A DNA stretch of 6,613 nucleotides from Clostridiales bacterium (GCA_012841675.1 DUUG01000118.1:1-6613), one strand, 5' to 3'; shown: positions 1 through 5,166, counted from the stretch's first letter. A program made the numbers and translations. The notes: generated by a model from the letters alone, not told the origin.

Positions 1-159
1 CAGGTTGACAGCCGTTATCCTCCCGAGTTTGTTGCCAAAGTATTGGAGATACTGTTTTCCAATCTTCACAAACTGATTTCAACCGGAAGCCCGGAGGAGG
101 TAATTCACACTGCCAACCAAGTGGTAGACATGATTCAGTATGGAATTTCGCGCAAATAG
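1..159 (+). CDS. C-terminal end of a probable TetR/AcrR-family regulator (5' end outside window)
   Basis: The reading frame is open from base 1 and ends at TAG 157-159, giving the last 52 residues of a protein. The peptide is an amphipathic helical tail: VLEILFSNLHKLI, then a short STGSPEE turn, then a second helix ending DMIQYGISRK. This resembles the last two helices of the ligand-binding/dimerisation domain of TetR-type repressors, but the diagnostic N-terminal helix-turn-helix lies outside the window, so the family call is inference. The context supports it, because the next sequence is the remnant of an ABC export ATPase and its permease, and drug-export operons of this kind are often led by a TetR repressor. 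The codons look normal up to the stop. It could be another all-helical protein. Confidence 0.5.
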   Translation, partial: QVDSRYPPEFVAKVLEILFSNLHKLISTGSPEEVIHTANQVVDMIQYGISRK

Positions 160-183
160 ACGTCTGTTATAAGCTGTAAGTGA

Positions 184-282
184 AAATTTCTTGGCCCTTC
201 CGGGGCGGGGAAATCCACCACTCAGAAAATACTCATAAAGCTTCTTGAGGATTACACTGGAAATATAAATATCTCTCTTTAT
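184..282 (+). pseudogene. Fragment of an ABC-transporter ATPase gene (Walker A region only)
   Basis: Frame 1 carries KFLGPSGAGKSTTQKILIKL followed by LEDYTGN, then runs into TAA at 283-285; an in-frame TGA lies directly before it at 181-183. GPSGAGKST is a perfect Walker A P-loop. The flanking FLGPSGAGKSTTQKIL wording is that of drug-export ATPases (DrrA/fluoroquinolone-exporter type). Such proteins are about 290 residues with the P-loop near residue 40, so roughly 35-40 codons upstream and over 200 codons downstream are missing, including the Q-loop, signature LSGGQ and Walker B. Only 24 nt separate the preceding stop from this fragment, so the gene start is gone too. No start codon or ribosome binding site serves the fragment. 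I read it as a deletion remnant, not a functional gene; an assembly error is the main alternative. Confidence 0.7.
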
Positions 283-305
283 TAAGGTACGAGGCAAAAA
301 CCATT

Positions 306-1052
306 GTGCGAGACCCTGTAAACATCTACATGTGTTTATTTCCGATACTTGTATTGGCCCTGTCCTCTTTTGTGTTTCCGATGATATTGGAGGCAATTGA
401 CCCCATGCAGAAAACCGTGCTTAAGATCACAATGCTGCTGTTGCTTGTTGTCATACTGGCTTTGGGATCGTTTTTCCTTGCTGCCATGGCCACTTTCCTA
501 CTGTTGGAACACAAAGATGAACACACTCTAAACACAATTGCCGTTACCCCCGTCGGAACGTCCGGCTATCTGAAGTTTAAAATGGCATATATTTACTTCA
601 TGTCAGTTGTCGGGATTATAGTAATCCTTTTGGAAACAAAGTTAATCGCCGGGGAGAAATACACCGTATGGGGAGTATCGCTTTTCGATAATATAGGTAT
701 TTTTCATATGGTTTCCTTCGCCATGATCAATGGAATAATTACCCCCGCTTTGGGCCTGTTGCAGGGCGCATTTGCCAAGAACAAGGTAGAGGGCTTTGCT
801 TTTATTAAGGGAACGGGCATATTGGCATTGATTCCTGCCCTGATGATTCTTGAGGCTTTTCAAGGGGGCATGCAATATGTGCTGGGTATTTTCCCCAATT
901 TTTGGGCAATCAGGGGGATGCTTCTCGAATTAATGCCCATGGAAAACGGAGCAAACCTGAGTTACCCCCTATATCTTCTCATCGGTGGAGTATACAATTT
1001 AATTTTACTCATTGTAGCATACAGGCTTTTCCTTAAAAAAGCACAGTACTAG
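306..1052 (+). CDS. ABC-2 type drug-export permease, probably 5'-truncated
   Basis: This encodes a 248-residue integral membrane protein with about six hydrophobic helices, near residues 8-30, 37-67, 90-112, 130-155, 168-184 and 222-243. The loop LLEHKDEHTLNTIAVTPV between helices 2 and 3 is typical of ABC-2 permeases of the fluoroquinolone-export type, which form the membrane channel of an exporter driven by a separate ATPase. The first usable start is GTG 306, with a weak GAGG about 11 nt upstream. Coding similarity appears to continue upstream in the same frame as LLRYEAKTI (from about 279), ending at TAA 267-269 with no start codon, so the natural N-terminus of some 10-15 residues seems to have been lost in a deletion that also removed most of the ATPase gene. 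The rest of the frame is intact to TAG 1050-1052. Without its ATPase it is probably non-functional, or needs one encoded elsewhere. Confidence 0.75.
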   Translation: MRDPVNIYMCLFPILVLALSSFVFPMILEAIDPMQKTVLKITMLLLLVVILALGSFFLAAMATFLLLEHKDEHTLNTIAVTPVGTSGYLKFKMAYIYFMSVVGIIVILLETKLIAGEKYTVWGVSLFDNIGIFHMVSFAMINGIITPALGLLQGAFAKNKVEGFAFIKGTGILALIPALMILEAFQGGMQYVLGIFPNFWAIRGMLLELMPMENGANLSYPLYLLIGGVYNLILLIVAYRLFLKKAQY

Positions 1053-1151
1053 ATAGTAAGGGTCCGGTTTGCCCGCTGGTAGTAATCGACCTGTCATGGG
1101 ATCCGTTGGTTAACCATTTCATCTCCTTTTTTATAATTTCTAAAATAGTTA

Positions 1152-1179
1152 TTGATATATGCCAAATACTCTGTATAAT
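1152..1179 (+). promoter_or_regulatory. Sigma-A type promoter for the DUF5320/DUF134 unit
   Basis: A -35 box TTGATA (1152-1157) and a perfect -10 box TATAAT (1174-1179) are separated by 16 nt. Transcription would start near 1186, about 37 nt ahead of the GTG start at 1223. The region is AT-rich, and no competing promoter is visible between the permease stop and this gene. Confidence 0.7.
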
Positions 1180-1187
1180 ATAAGTAA

Positions 1188-1201
1188 ATGACATATGTCA
1201 T
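1188..1201. promoter_or_regulatory. 14-bp perfect palindrome, candidate operator
   Basis: ATGACATATGTCAT reads identically on both strands and sits just downstream of the -10 box, over or right after the predicted start site. A repressor dimer here would block transcription. The nearest candidate regulator is the DUF134 helix-turn-helix protein encoded by the same unit (1571-1933), which would imply autoregulation; that link is inference. Confidence 0.5.
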
Positions 1202-1222
1202 AAACTGCAGGAGGTGATTGGT

Positions 1223-1501
1223 GTGCCTAAAGGAGATGGAACTGGCCCAATGGGTACCGGGCCAATAACCGGTAGAGGTTTAGGGGTATGCACAGGTACC
1301 AATGCCGTAAGGTATGGCACTGGTCTTGGTCTCGGATTAGGTCTGGGCCTTGCATGCAGACGTGGTTTTAGAAGGTGGTTGGGCAGGGATTTTGGAATGG
1401 AGGAGATAACTCCAGAAACGAAAAAAGAGCTGCTTCAGAACCAAAAAGCTATATTAGAAAAACGTCTGGATGCTATTAACAATAAATTAGAGGACCTATA
1501 A
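1223..1501 (+). CDS. DUF5320-family small glycine-rich protein
   Basis: This is a 92-residue protein of unknown function. I chose GTG 1223 over the in-frame GTG 1214 because AGGAGGTGAT (1209-1218), a full match to the anti-Shine-Dalgarno sequence, ends 8 nt (counted from AGGAGG) before it, and because the product then begins MPKGDGTGPMGTGPITGRG, the usual opening of DUF5320 proteins. Residues 32-44 form a GL-repeat stretch (YGTGLGLGLGLGL). Cys 23 and Cys 45 are the only cysteines. Residues 63-92 (TPETKKELLQNQ onward to KLEDL) look like a short coiled coil. Family members are commonly found in anaerobes near DUF134 regulators and dinitrogenase iron-molybdenum cofactor (NifX/NifB-like) proteins; only the DUF134 partner is present here. 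The biochemical role is not known to me. Confidence 0.8.
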   Translation: MPKGDGTGPMGTGPITGRGLGVCTGTNAVRYGTGLGLGLGLGLACRRGFRRWLGRDFGMEEITPETKKELLQNQKAILEKRLDAINNKLEDL

Positions 1502-1509
1502 GAGCATCG

Positions 1510-1545
1510 GATATAACCGGAGGACGCTCCGGTTATATCTGTTTA
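1510..1545 (+). terminator. Hairpin between DUF5320 and DUF134 genes (terminator or attenuator)
   Basis: A perfect 13-bp stem (arms 1510-1522 and 1527-1539) closes a GACG loop 8 nt after the DUF5320 stop. The following tract, TGTTTAAAAC, is a poor U-run, so termination may be partial. No promoter is visible between this hairpin and DUF134, which suggests read-through or RNA-stability control of the downstream gene. Confidence 0.6.
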
Positions 1546-1570
1546 AAACTAGAAATGAGGTAAAGATTTC

Positions 1571-1933
1571 ATGCCAAGGCCGAGAAAATGGAGAAAGGTA
1601 TGCTGTCTGCCTGAGAGAAACAGATTTGGGCCTCTTGATGCAAACGTAGATGAAAACAATTGTATCAGAATGACGGTTGACGAGTATGAAGCGATACGGC
1701 TTATCGACTTAGAGGGATTTACGCAAGAAGAATGCGCAAAACAAATGCATGTCGCCCGCACTACCGTCCAAGGTATTTATGTCGAAGCGCGAAAGAAGCT
1801 AGCCGAATCGCTGGTAGACGGTAAGGTTCTTTTCATCGAAGGCGGTGAATACCGTCTTTGTGATGGGGCAGGAAACGGGTGCGGAAAAGGTTGTCATAGG
1901 CATCGGCGTGGGCGCTCTTCTGATGGCAGATAA
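1571..1933 (+). CDS. DUF134 (UPF0251) predicted DNA-binding protein
   Basis: This 120-residue protein belongs to the DUF134/UPF0251 family. The N-terminus MPRPRKWRKVCCLPERNRFG is the family hallmark. Residues 36-82 form a sigma-70 region 4-like helix-turn-helix, with the core EGFTQEECAKQM then VARTTVQGIY as the recognition part, followed by EARKKLAESLVDGKVL. The C-terminus is Cys/His-rich (Cys 97, 104, 108; His 109, 111), and with Cys 11/12 it could bind a metal or Fe-S cluster; that is inference. ATG 1571 is preceded by GAGG (1557-1560) at 10-nt spacing. It lies 69 nt after the DUF5320 stop, past a hairpin, with no promoter of its own, and a strong terminator follows. It is probably a transcription regulator and may bind the palindrome at 1188-1201. 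The targets are unknown. Confidence 0.88.
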   Translation: MPRPRKWRKVCCLPERNRFGPLDANVDENNCIRMTVDEYEAIRLIDLEGFTQEECAKQMHVARTTVQGIYVEARKKLAESLVDGKVLFIEGGEYRLCDGAGNGCGKGCHRHRRGRSSDGR

Positions 1934-1999
1934 ACATTCTAAGCATTTGATTGTTTCATGGAAGCTTTTTGTTCTGGCAACTTCGGTGTCTTTGTTTTT

Positions 2000-2030
2000 A
2001 AAGCAAGGAGTATCATACTCCTTGCTTTTT
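2000..2030 (+). terminator. Rho-independent terminator after DUF134
   Basis: A perfect 13-bp stem (2000-2012 with 2016-2028) closes a 3-nt loop TCA and ends in a run of five T. It lies about 66 nt after the DUF134 stop and closes that transcription unit. The 66 nt between the two hold nothing else that I recognise. Confidence 0.88.
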
Positions 2031-2070
2031 GCAGAGATAAAAAAATATCCCAATTTCTACCTATCAGCGA

Positions 2071-2100
2071 TTGAAATGCAGGTGGGAGATGCTATATTAT
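2071..2100 (+). promoter_or_regulatory. Candidate promoter for the rubredoxin gene
   Basis: TTGAAA (2071-2076) is followed after 16 nt by TATATT (2093-2098), or after 18 nt by TATTAT (2095-2100). The resulting leader is about 85 nt. A short complementary pair CCACAC (about 2115-2120) and GTGTGG (about 2151-2156) lies in that leader; it is too weak to call a riboswitch. Confidence 0.5.
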
Positions 2101-2191
2101 GAACACCTATAAAACCACACGCCATCATTGATATTGGACAGAAACTTTTGGTGTGGGAACTATAGTATTAATTGGAAAGGAGATACATTAG

Positions 2192-2356
2192 ATGAAGAAA
2201 TACCGTTGTATTCCCTGCGGGTATATTTATGACCCGGAAGTCGGCGATCCCGATGGCGAGATTGCACCTGGTACTGCATTTGAAGATATCCCCGACGATT
2301 GGCAATGTCCGATTTGCTTTGTAGGCAAAGACGATTTTGAAGTTGTTGAGGAGTAA
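2192..2356 (+). CDS. Rubredoxin
   Basis: This 54-residue soluble electron carrier binds a single iron through four cysteines. Both knuckles are visible: C6-IP-C9-GY and C39-PI-C42. The spacing, the YIYDPEVGDPDGEIAPGT segment and the DDW ahead of the second knuckle are those of a standard rubredoxin, and the length (52-54) is typical. ATG 2192 follows GGAAAGGAG (2174-2182) at about 9 nt. In anaerobes rubredoxin passes electrons to O2- and superoxide-reducing proteins (rubrerythrin, flavodiiron proteins, desulfoferrodoxin) and other partners. It has its own promoter and a strong terminator, so it is expressed alone. One oddity: the residue after the second CPxC knuckle is Phe 43, where the family nearly always has Gly (CPxCG). 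Confidence 0.96.
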   Translation: MKKYRCIPCGYIYDPEVGDPDGEIAPGTAFEDIPDDWQCPICFVGKDDFEVVEE

Positions 2357-2361
2357 AACAG

Positions 2362-2403
2362 AAATCCCGCCAGTATGGACATCATACTGGCGGGATTTAT
2401 TCT
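2362..2403 (+). terminator. Rho-independent terminator after rubredoxin
   Basis: A perfect 16-bp stem (2362-2377 with 2383-2398) closes a GACAT loop, starting 5 nt after the rubredoxin stop. The right arm ends in ATTT and runs into ATTCT, a moderate U-tract. It isolates rubredoxin from the hemerythrin operon. Confidence 0.88.
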
Positions 2404-2437
2404 ACGACTGTTTTTCAGCATGGGAGAGTCTACACAG

Positions 2438-2466
2438 TTGACGATGATGGAGCAATTGGCTATAAT
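2438..2466 (+). promoter_or_regulatory. Strong sigma-A promoter of the hemerythrin-CheX-Nudix operon
   Basis: TTGACG (2438-2443) and a perfect TATAAT (2461-2466) are separated by the optimal 17 nt. The start site would be near 2473, giving a leader of about 96 nt before ATG 2569. This is the best promoter match in the window. Confidence 0.8.
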
Positions 2467-2482
2467 ATATTCCAATATTCCA
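2467..2482. repeat. 8-bp tandem repeat over the predicted start site
   Basis: ATATTCCA occurs twice back to back (2467-2474 and 2475-2482), beginning on the base after the -10 box. Its position would let a bound protein block initiation, so it is a candidate operator. A chance repeat in AT-rich sequence is possible. Confidence 0.4.
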
Positions 2483-2568
2483 AATTTCCCGTTTTGGTTA
2501 CATAAATTTCGTGGTATATGGATGTTTCGACAGTAACTGCAAGAAAAACAAGAAGGGATGGAAACAGT

Positions 2569-2997
2569 ATGTTATGGAAAGACAAATATGAGCTTGGCGT
2601 TTCCCAAATAGATGCGCAGCATAAAGAGCTATTTAGACGTGTCGAATCGTTTATGCAGACATCGCGCTCGGCCGGCAACTGGGAGGAAAAAGTTCCGAAG
2701 TTAAATGAAACCCTGGAGTTCATGAAAACCTACGTTGTTGAGCATTTCCGTGACGAAGAAGAATATCAGAAAAGTATTTGCTATCCTGGCTATGAAGCTC
2801 ATAAACAGATACACACCGGCATGGTCAACTACGTGCTGGAGGTTTCGAAGCAGTACGAAGACTCTAACTTTAATGAGCAACTAATGCAGCAGTTTGGAGG
2901 CAAATTGCTGGCATGGCTGATTAACCATGTAGCCGCAGAGGATCAGCGCATAGCGGACTATGCTATCAAGAAAGGGGTAGGCGGTAATGGTAGATAA
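2569..2997 (+). CDS. Bacteriohemerythrin
   Basis: This 142-residue single-domain hemerythrin is a four-helix bundle holding a non-heme di-iron centre that binds O2 reversibly. The full ligand set is visible: His18 (in DAQHKELF), His59 and Glu63 (HFRDEEEY), His78 and His82 (HKQIH), and His120 with Asp125 (NHVAAED). It also opens with the family pattern W3 followed by ELGVSQID. I chose ATG 2569 over the in-frame ATG 2518 because the product then begins MLWKDKYELGV as in homologues, a GGGATGG-type site lies about 8-12 nt upstream, and the extra 17 residues are non-conserved with no ribosome binding site. There is no signal peptide, so it is cytosolic. Roles known for the family are O2 storage, delivery, scavenging or sensing, including on chemoreceptors. 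Its 3' end overlaps the CheX-like gene by 11 nt, suggesting coupled translation. Confidence 0.93.
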   Translation: MLWKDKYELGVSQIDAQHKELFRRVESFMQTSRSAGNWEEKVPKLNETLEFMKTYVVEHFRDEEEYQKSICYPGYEAHKQIHTGMVNYVLEVSKQYEDSNFNEQLMQQFGGKLLAWLINHVAAEDQRIADYAIKKGVGGNGR

Positions 2998-3448
2998 TCT
3001 CTACAAAGCATTCGTCGATGCAACGCATAACGTATTTCATTTGATGCTTGATCTTTCGGATATTTCCGATCATCCGGCAGATGAGTTCCAATGTGATGAT
3101 GCGGTGGATATCGCCATTCCTATTGTGGGCGATCTGGAGGGAGATGTTATCTACCGCTTCCCTGTTACAACATCCCTTAACATGGTAAGCATTATGAGCG
3201 GCATGCAGGTGGAAGAAGTGGATGCTTTCGTCACCTCCGCCATATCAGAAATCGCGAATATCATAAGCGGTAATGTACTTACTGTCCTTTCAACAAACGA
3301 AATGACTTGTGATCTGTTGCCGCCGGTGCAACGACAGCCCGATGAAAATAAGGAGTATGAGCTGAAAACAAGCTGCTGCATTCAAACGACCATTGGTTTG
3401 GTCTGCTTGGATATCCGATTGAACCGGGTAAAAGCAAATCATGTATAA
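2987..3448 (+). CDS. CheX-family chemotaxis phosphatase (CheY-P phosphatase domain)
   Basis: This 153-residue cytosolic protein matches the CheX/CheC/FliY fold. The key element is SEIANIISGN: Glu88 and Asn91 form the ExxN signature whose side chains drive hydrolysis of phospho-CheY, followed by the conserved IxGN. Before it come the beta-hairpin-like IAIPIVGDLEGDVIYRFP and the helix MVSIMSGM, both typical of CheX. Only one ExxN motif is present, as in CheX; CheC has two. ATG 2987 lies inside the hemerythrin gene, 11 nt of overlap, so the two proteins are probably made in a coupled way. No CheY, CheA or receptor gene is in the window, so the target response regulator is encoded elsewhere. The pairing suggests O2-dependent tuning of chemotaxis or another phosphorelay; that part is inference. 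Start choice is fairly secure. Confidence 0.85.
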   Translation: MVDNLYKAFVDATHNVFHLMLDLSDISDHPADEFQCDDAVDIAIPIVGDLEGDVIYRFPVTTSLNMVSIMSGMQVEEVDAFVTSAISEIANIISGNVLTVLSTNEMTCDLLPPVQRQPDENKEYELKTSCCIQTTIGLVCLDIRLNRVKANHV

Positions 3449-3844
3449 ATGGTAGAAGTCGCAGCTGCTCTCATTTGGGATAAAGACAAATTTTTAATAT
3501 GCCAGCGCCCGGCAACCAAAGCCCGGCCCCTCCTTTGGGAATTTGTAGGAGGCAAAGTGGAACCGGGCGAAACGAAAGAAAGCGCGCTTGTCCGCGAGTG
3601 TATGGAAGAACTGGCTGTAAGAATTTCCGTTGGGGATGTTTTCATGGAGGTTCTGCATGCCTATCCGGATATCACCGTGCGTTTGACCGTATTCCACGCA
3701 ACGATTGTCGAAGGGGTACCAACGCGGCTAGAGCACAAAGATATGCGTTGGATTACCCCCGCTGAAATTCCGCAATATACGTTTTGCCCCGCAGATCAGA
3801 AAATTTTAGAGAAGCTTCAAAAGGAGTTTAAAGCCGGAGTTTAA
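3449..3844 (+). CDS. Nudix hydrolase, MutT-like (NTP/dNTP pyrophosphatase)
   Basis: This 131-residue protein carries a full Nudix box at residues 35-57: GKVEPGE, then seven residues, then RECMEELAV. It fits Gx5Ex7REUxEExGU except that Cys51 takes the U position and Ala56 the usual Gly. Glu50, Glu53 and Glu54 would coordinate Mg2+. The LICQRPATKARPLLWEFVGG lead-in and the CPADQKILE tail are those of MutT-type enzymes, which cleave (oxidised) nucleoside triphosphates to the monophosphate and pyrophosphate; the true substrate cannot be read from sequence. ATG 3449 follows the CheX stop TAA directly (TAAATG) with only a weak ribosome binding site, so expression probably relies on termination-reinitiation. 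It is the last gene of the hemerythrin operon. Cleaning oxidised nucleotides would suit an O2-linked operon, though co-transcription alone does not prove a shared role. Confidence 0.9.
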   Translation: MVEVAAALIWDKDKFLICQRPATKARPLLWEFVGGKVEPGETKESALVRECMEELAVRISVGDVFMEVLHAYPDITVRLTVFHATIVEGVPTRLEHKDMRWITPAEIPQYTFCPADQKILEKLQKEFKAGV

Positions 3845-3925
3845 CTCCATAACTCAACACCTCCGCTTTCACTCTAGTTTACAGCTTTGGGCAAAGCTTA
3901 TTTCTCCCCTGCCTGTTTGCAACAT

Positions 3926-3970
3926 AAAGCCCCCAATCGCAGTTTTCAGCGATTGGGGGCTTTGTATATT
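3926..3970. terminator. Bidirectional terminator between convergent operons
   Basis: A perfect 15-bp GC-rich stem (3926-3940 with 3949-3963) closes an 8-nt loop. It ends in CTTT and a T-rich tract on the + strand and in CTTTAT on the - strand. It lies about 80 nt after the Nudix stop and about 30 nt after the stop of the minus-strand hydrolase-like gene, so it serves both convergent units. Confidence 0.85.
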
Positions 3971-3991
3971 TTGTTATCCATTCAGGTCTTG

Positions 3992-5143
3992 CTACTGCTT
4001 CGGCTCAAAAACAACGAACGCTCCTTCGCCCAGCGGAAGGGTTACCGTAAAACGCCCGTTTTCCACCACAGGCCTTGTGGCCAAACCGTAATAGTAGATG
4101 GTTGCGGTTTCGTTCTCAGGCAAAGCAAGAGAAACCGTTGCAATATCCAGAGGGCCGGTGGGGTTTTCTCCGTTGGCCAGCACAAGCGCCCGGCCGCCTT
4201 CTTTTTCCATGGCACCGATGACAATGGCCCGGTCGGCCTTAATATCATAGCCCGGCACATGAGCAGGATTTTCATAGGTCCCCACATTGCGATAGGGCAT
4301 ATAAACGGGCGAAAGCCGGTGCAGGGTCGTGTTCAAGCGGCGGACAAAATGGAACATCTGGCTGTCTTCGCCCTTTTTATCTACCATGGAGGTTTTTTCA
4401 TGCCACCAGCCGGGGCTGTAACAGGCGTGCATCAAGGCGCGCATGCCAAAAGCAAGCCCCATCCAACCCTGATGACGAATCATGGTTTCGTTGGGCATCT
4501 CTTCCTTGAAAGCACCTGCCTGTGCAATAAGCCAGAAGTCTCTTCCCGATTCGCGGCAAGCATCGGCCACCACTTTCAGATTTCTGCGATAGTTTTCCCA
4601 TGTTTCATCGGCCAAGAACGGGTAGTAGTCATAGCATATGTACGATGTGTCCACCTTGGCCACGTAATCCCGGATATGTTCTTCATACGTGCCGCCTAAT
4701 TGCTTATGGGATGCATACGCCGGGTAGAGGTTGACAAAAGGCACTTTGTCGGGGAAGCGTTTTTTGTAGGCAGCAATGGTTTCCTGCATGGCGTCAAAAT
4801 CGGCGGCGTTTGGCTCGTCCAGCAGGTAATCGCCCCAATACAGCGGATCCTCTTGCAAGGTTCCGTCCATTTGGGCAATAAACGCCGGAACGTTTTTAGT
4901 GCCATACTGGCCGGCGCTGTCGCCTTCGTCTCCCCACCAAAAAGGAATCAAGCTTGACGAGATAATGCCGATTCCATAAGGGCGGCAAAGCGATAGGAGC
5001 GTAGACAGTTCATCCTTTGGATTGCTTACTACAAGGAAATCCAGAAACGACTCGGTCAGTTTTTGCATGTGCTCGGGAGCCAGAAGTGCGCTGTCATAGT
5101 AATAGGCGCCAATCCATAGCTTGCTGTTGTCTGCCAGATGCAT
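3992..5143 (-). CDS. Glycoside-hydrolase-like TIM-barrel protein, specificity unknown
   Basis: This 383-residue protein without a signal peptide is probably cytosolic. The N-terminal 290 residues read as a clan GH-A-like (beta/alpha)8 barrel: WIGAYYYDS at strand 1, GIGIISSSLIPFWWG near 57-71, YWGDYLLDEPNAADF at 102-116, VPFVNLYPAY at 134-143, YICYDYYPF at 168-176, DFWLIAQAGAF at 202-212, and an aromatic ACYSPGWWHEKTS patch at 240-252. Glu110 in LLDEP sits where the general acid/base of GH-A enzymes (usually NEP) is expected. Residues about 300-383 form a beta-sandwich-like tail, as in GH42/GH35-type enzymes. I cannot place it in a CAZy family. ATG 5143 is preceded by AGAAGGGAA (5151-5159 on the minus strand) at 7-nt spacing. 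It begins 23 nt after recR stops and is likely co-transcribed with it. A role in oligosaccharide turnover is inferred from fold alone. Confidence 0.65.
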   Translation of the reverse strand: MHLADNSKLWIGAYYYDSALLAPEHMQKLTESFLDFLVVSNPKDELSTLLSLCRPYGIGIISSSLIPFWWGDEGDSAGQYGTKNVPAFIAQMDGTLQEDPLYWGDYLLDEPNAADFDAMQETIAAYKKRFPDKVPFVNLYPAYASHKQLGGTYEEHIRDYVAKVDTSYICYDYYPFLADETWENYRRNLKVVADACRESGRDFWLIAQAGAFKEEMPNETMIRHQGWMGLAFGMRALMHACYSPGWWHEKTSMVDKKGEDSQMFHFVRRLNTTLHRLSPVYMPYRNVGTYENPAHVPGYDIKADRAIVIGAMEKEGGRALVLANGENPTGPLDIATVSLALPENETATIYYYGLATRPVVENGRFTVTLPLGEGAFVVFEPKQ

Positions 5144-5166
5144 AAAAATCTTCCCTTCTGTAGCTT

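Noticed and set aside
1214..1222. Upstream GTG for the DUF5320 gene
   Set aside because: It lies inside the AGGAGGTGAT ribosome binding site; GTG 1223 has correct spacing and gives the family start MPKGDGTGPMG.
1845..2102. An 85-codon + strand frame over the DUF134 end
   Set aside because: It overlaps the conserved Cys/His tail of DUF134 in another frame, has no ribosome binding site, and runs through a strong terminator.
2134..2166. TTGGAC plus TATAGT as an alternative rubredoxin promoter
   Set aside because: The 21-nt spacer is too long; the TTGAAA/TATATT pair upstream has proper spacing.
2518..2568. Upstream in-frame ATG for hemerythrin
   Set aside because: It has no ribosome binding site and would add 17 non-conserved residues ahead of the family-typical MLWKDKYELGV start.
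3883..3898. Small hairpin AGCTTTGGGCAAAGCT after the Nudix gene
   Set aside because: It has only a 6-bp AT-rich stem and no proper T-run; the 15-bp hairpin at 3926-3963 is the real terminator.
3887..4699. A 270-codon open frame on the + strand
   Set aside because: It lies antisense to the hydrolase-like gene, contains the terminator hairpin, and its product has no coherent domain features. The minus-strand frame has a good ribosome binding site and barrel-like motifs.
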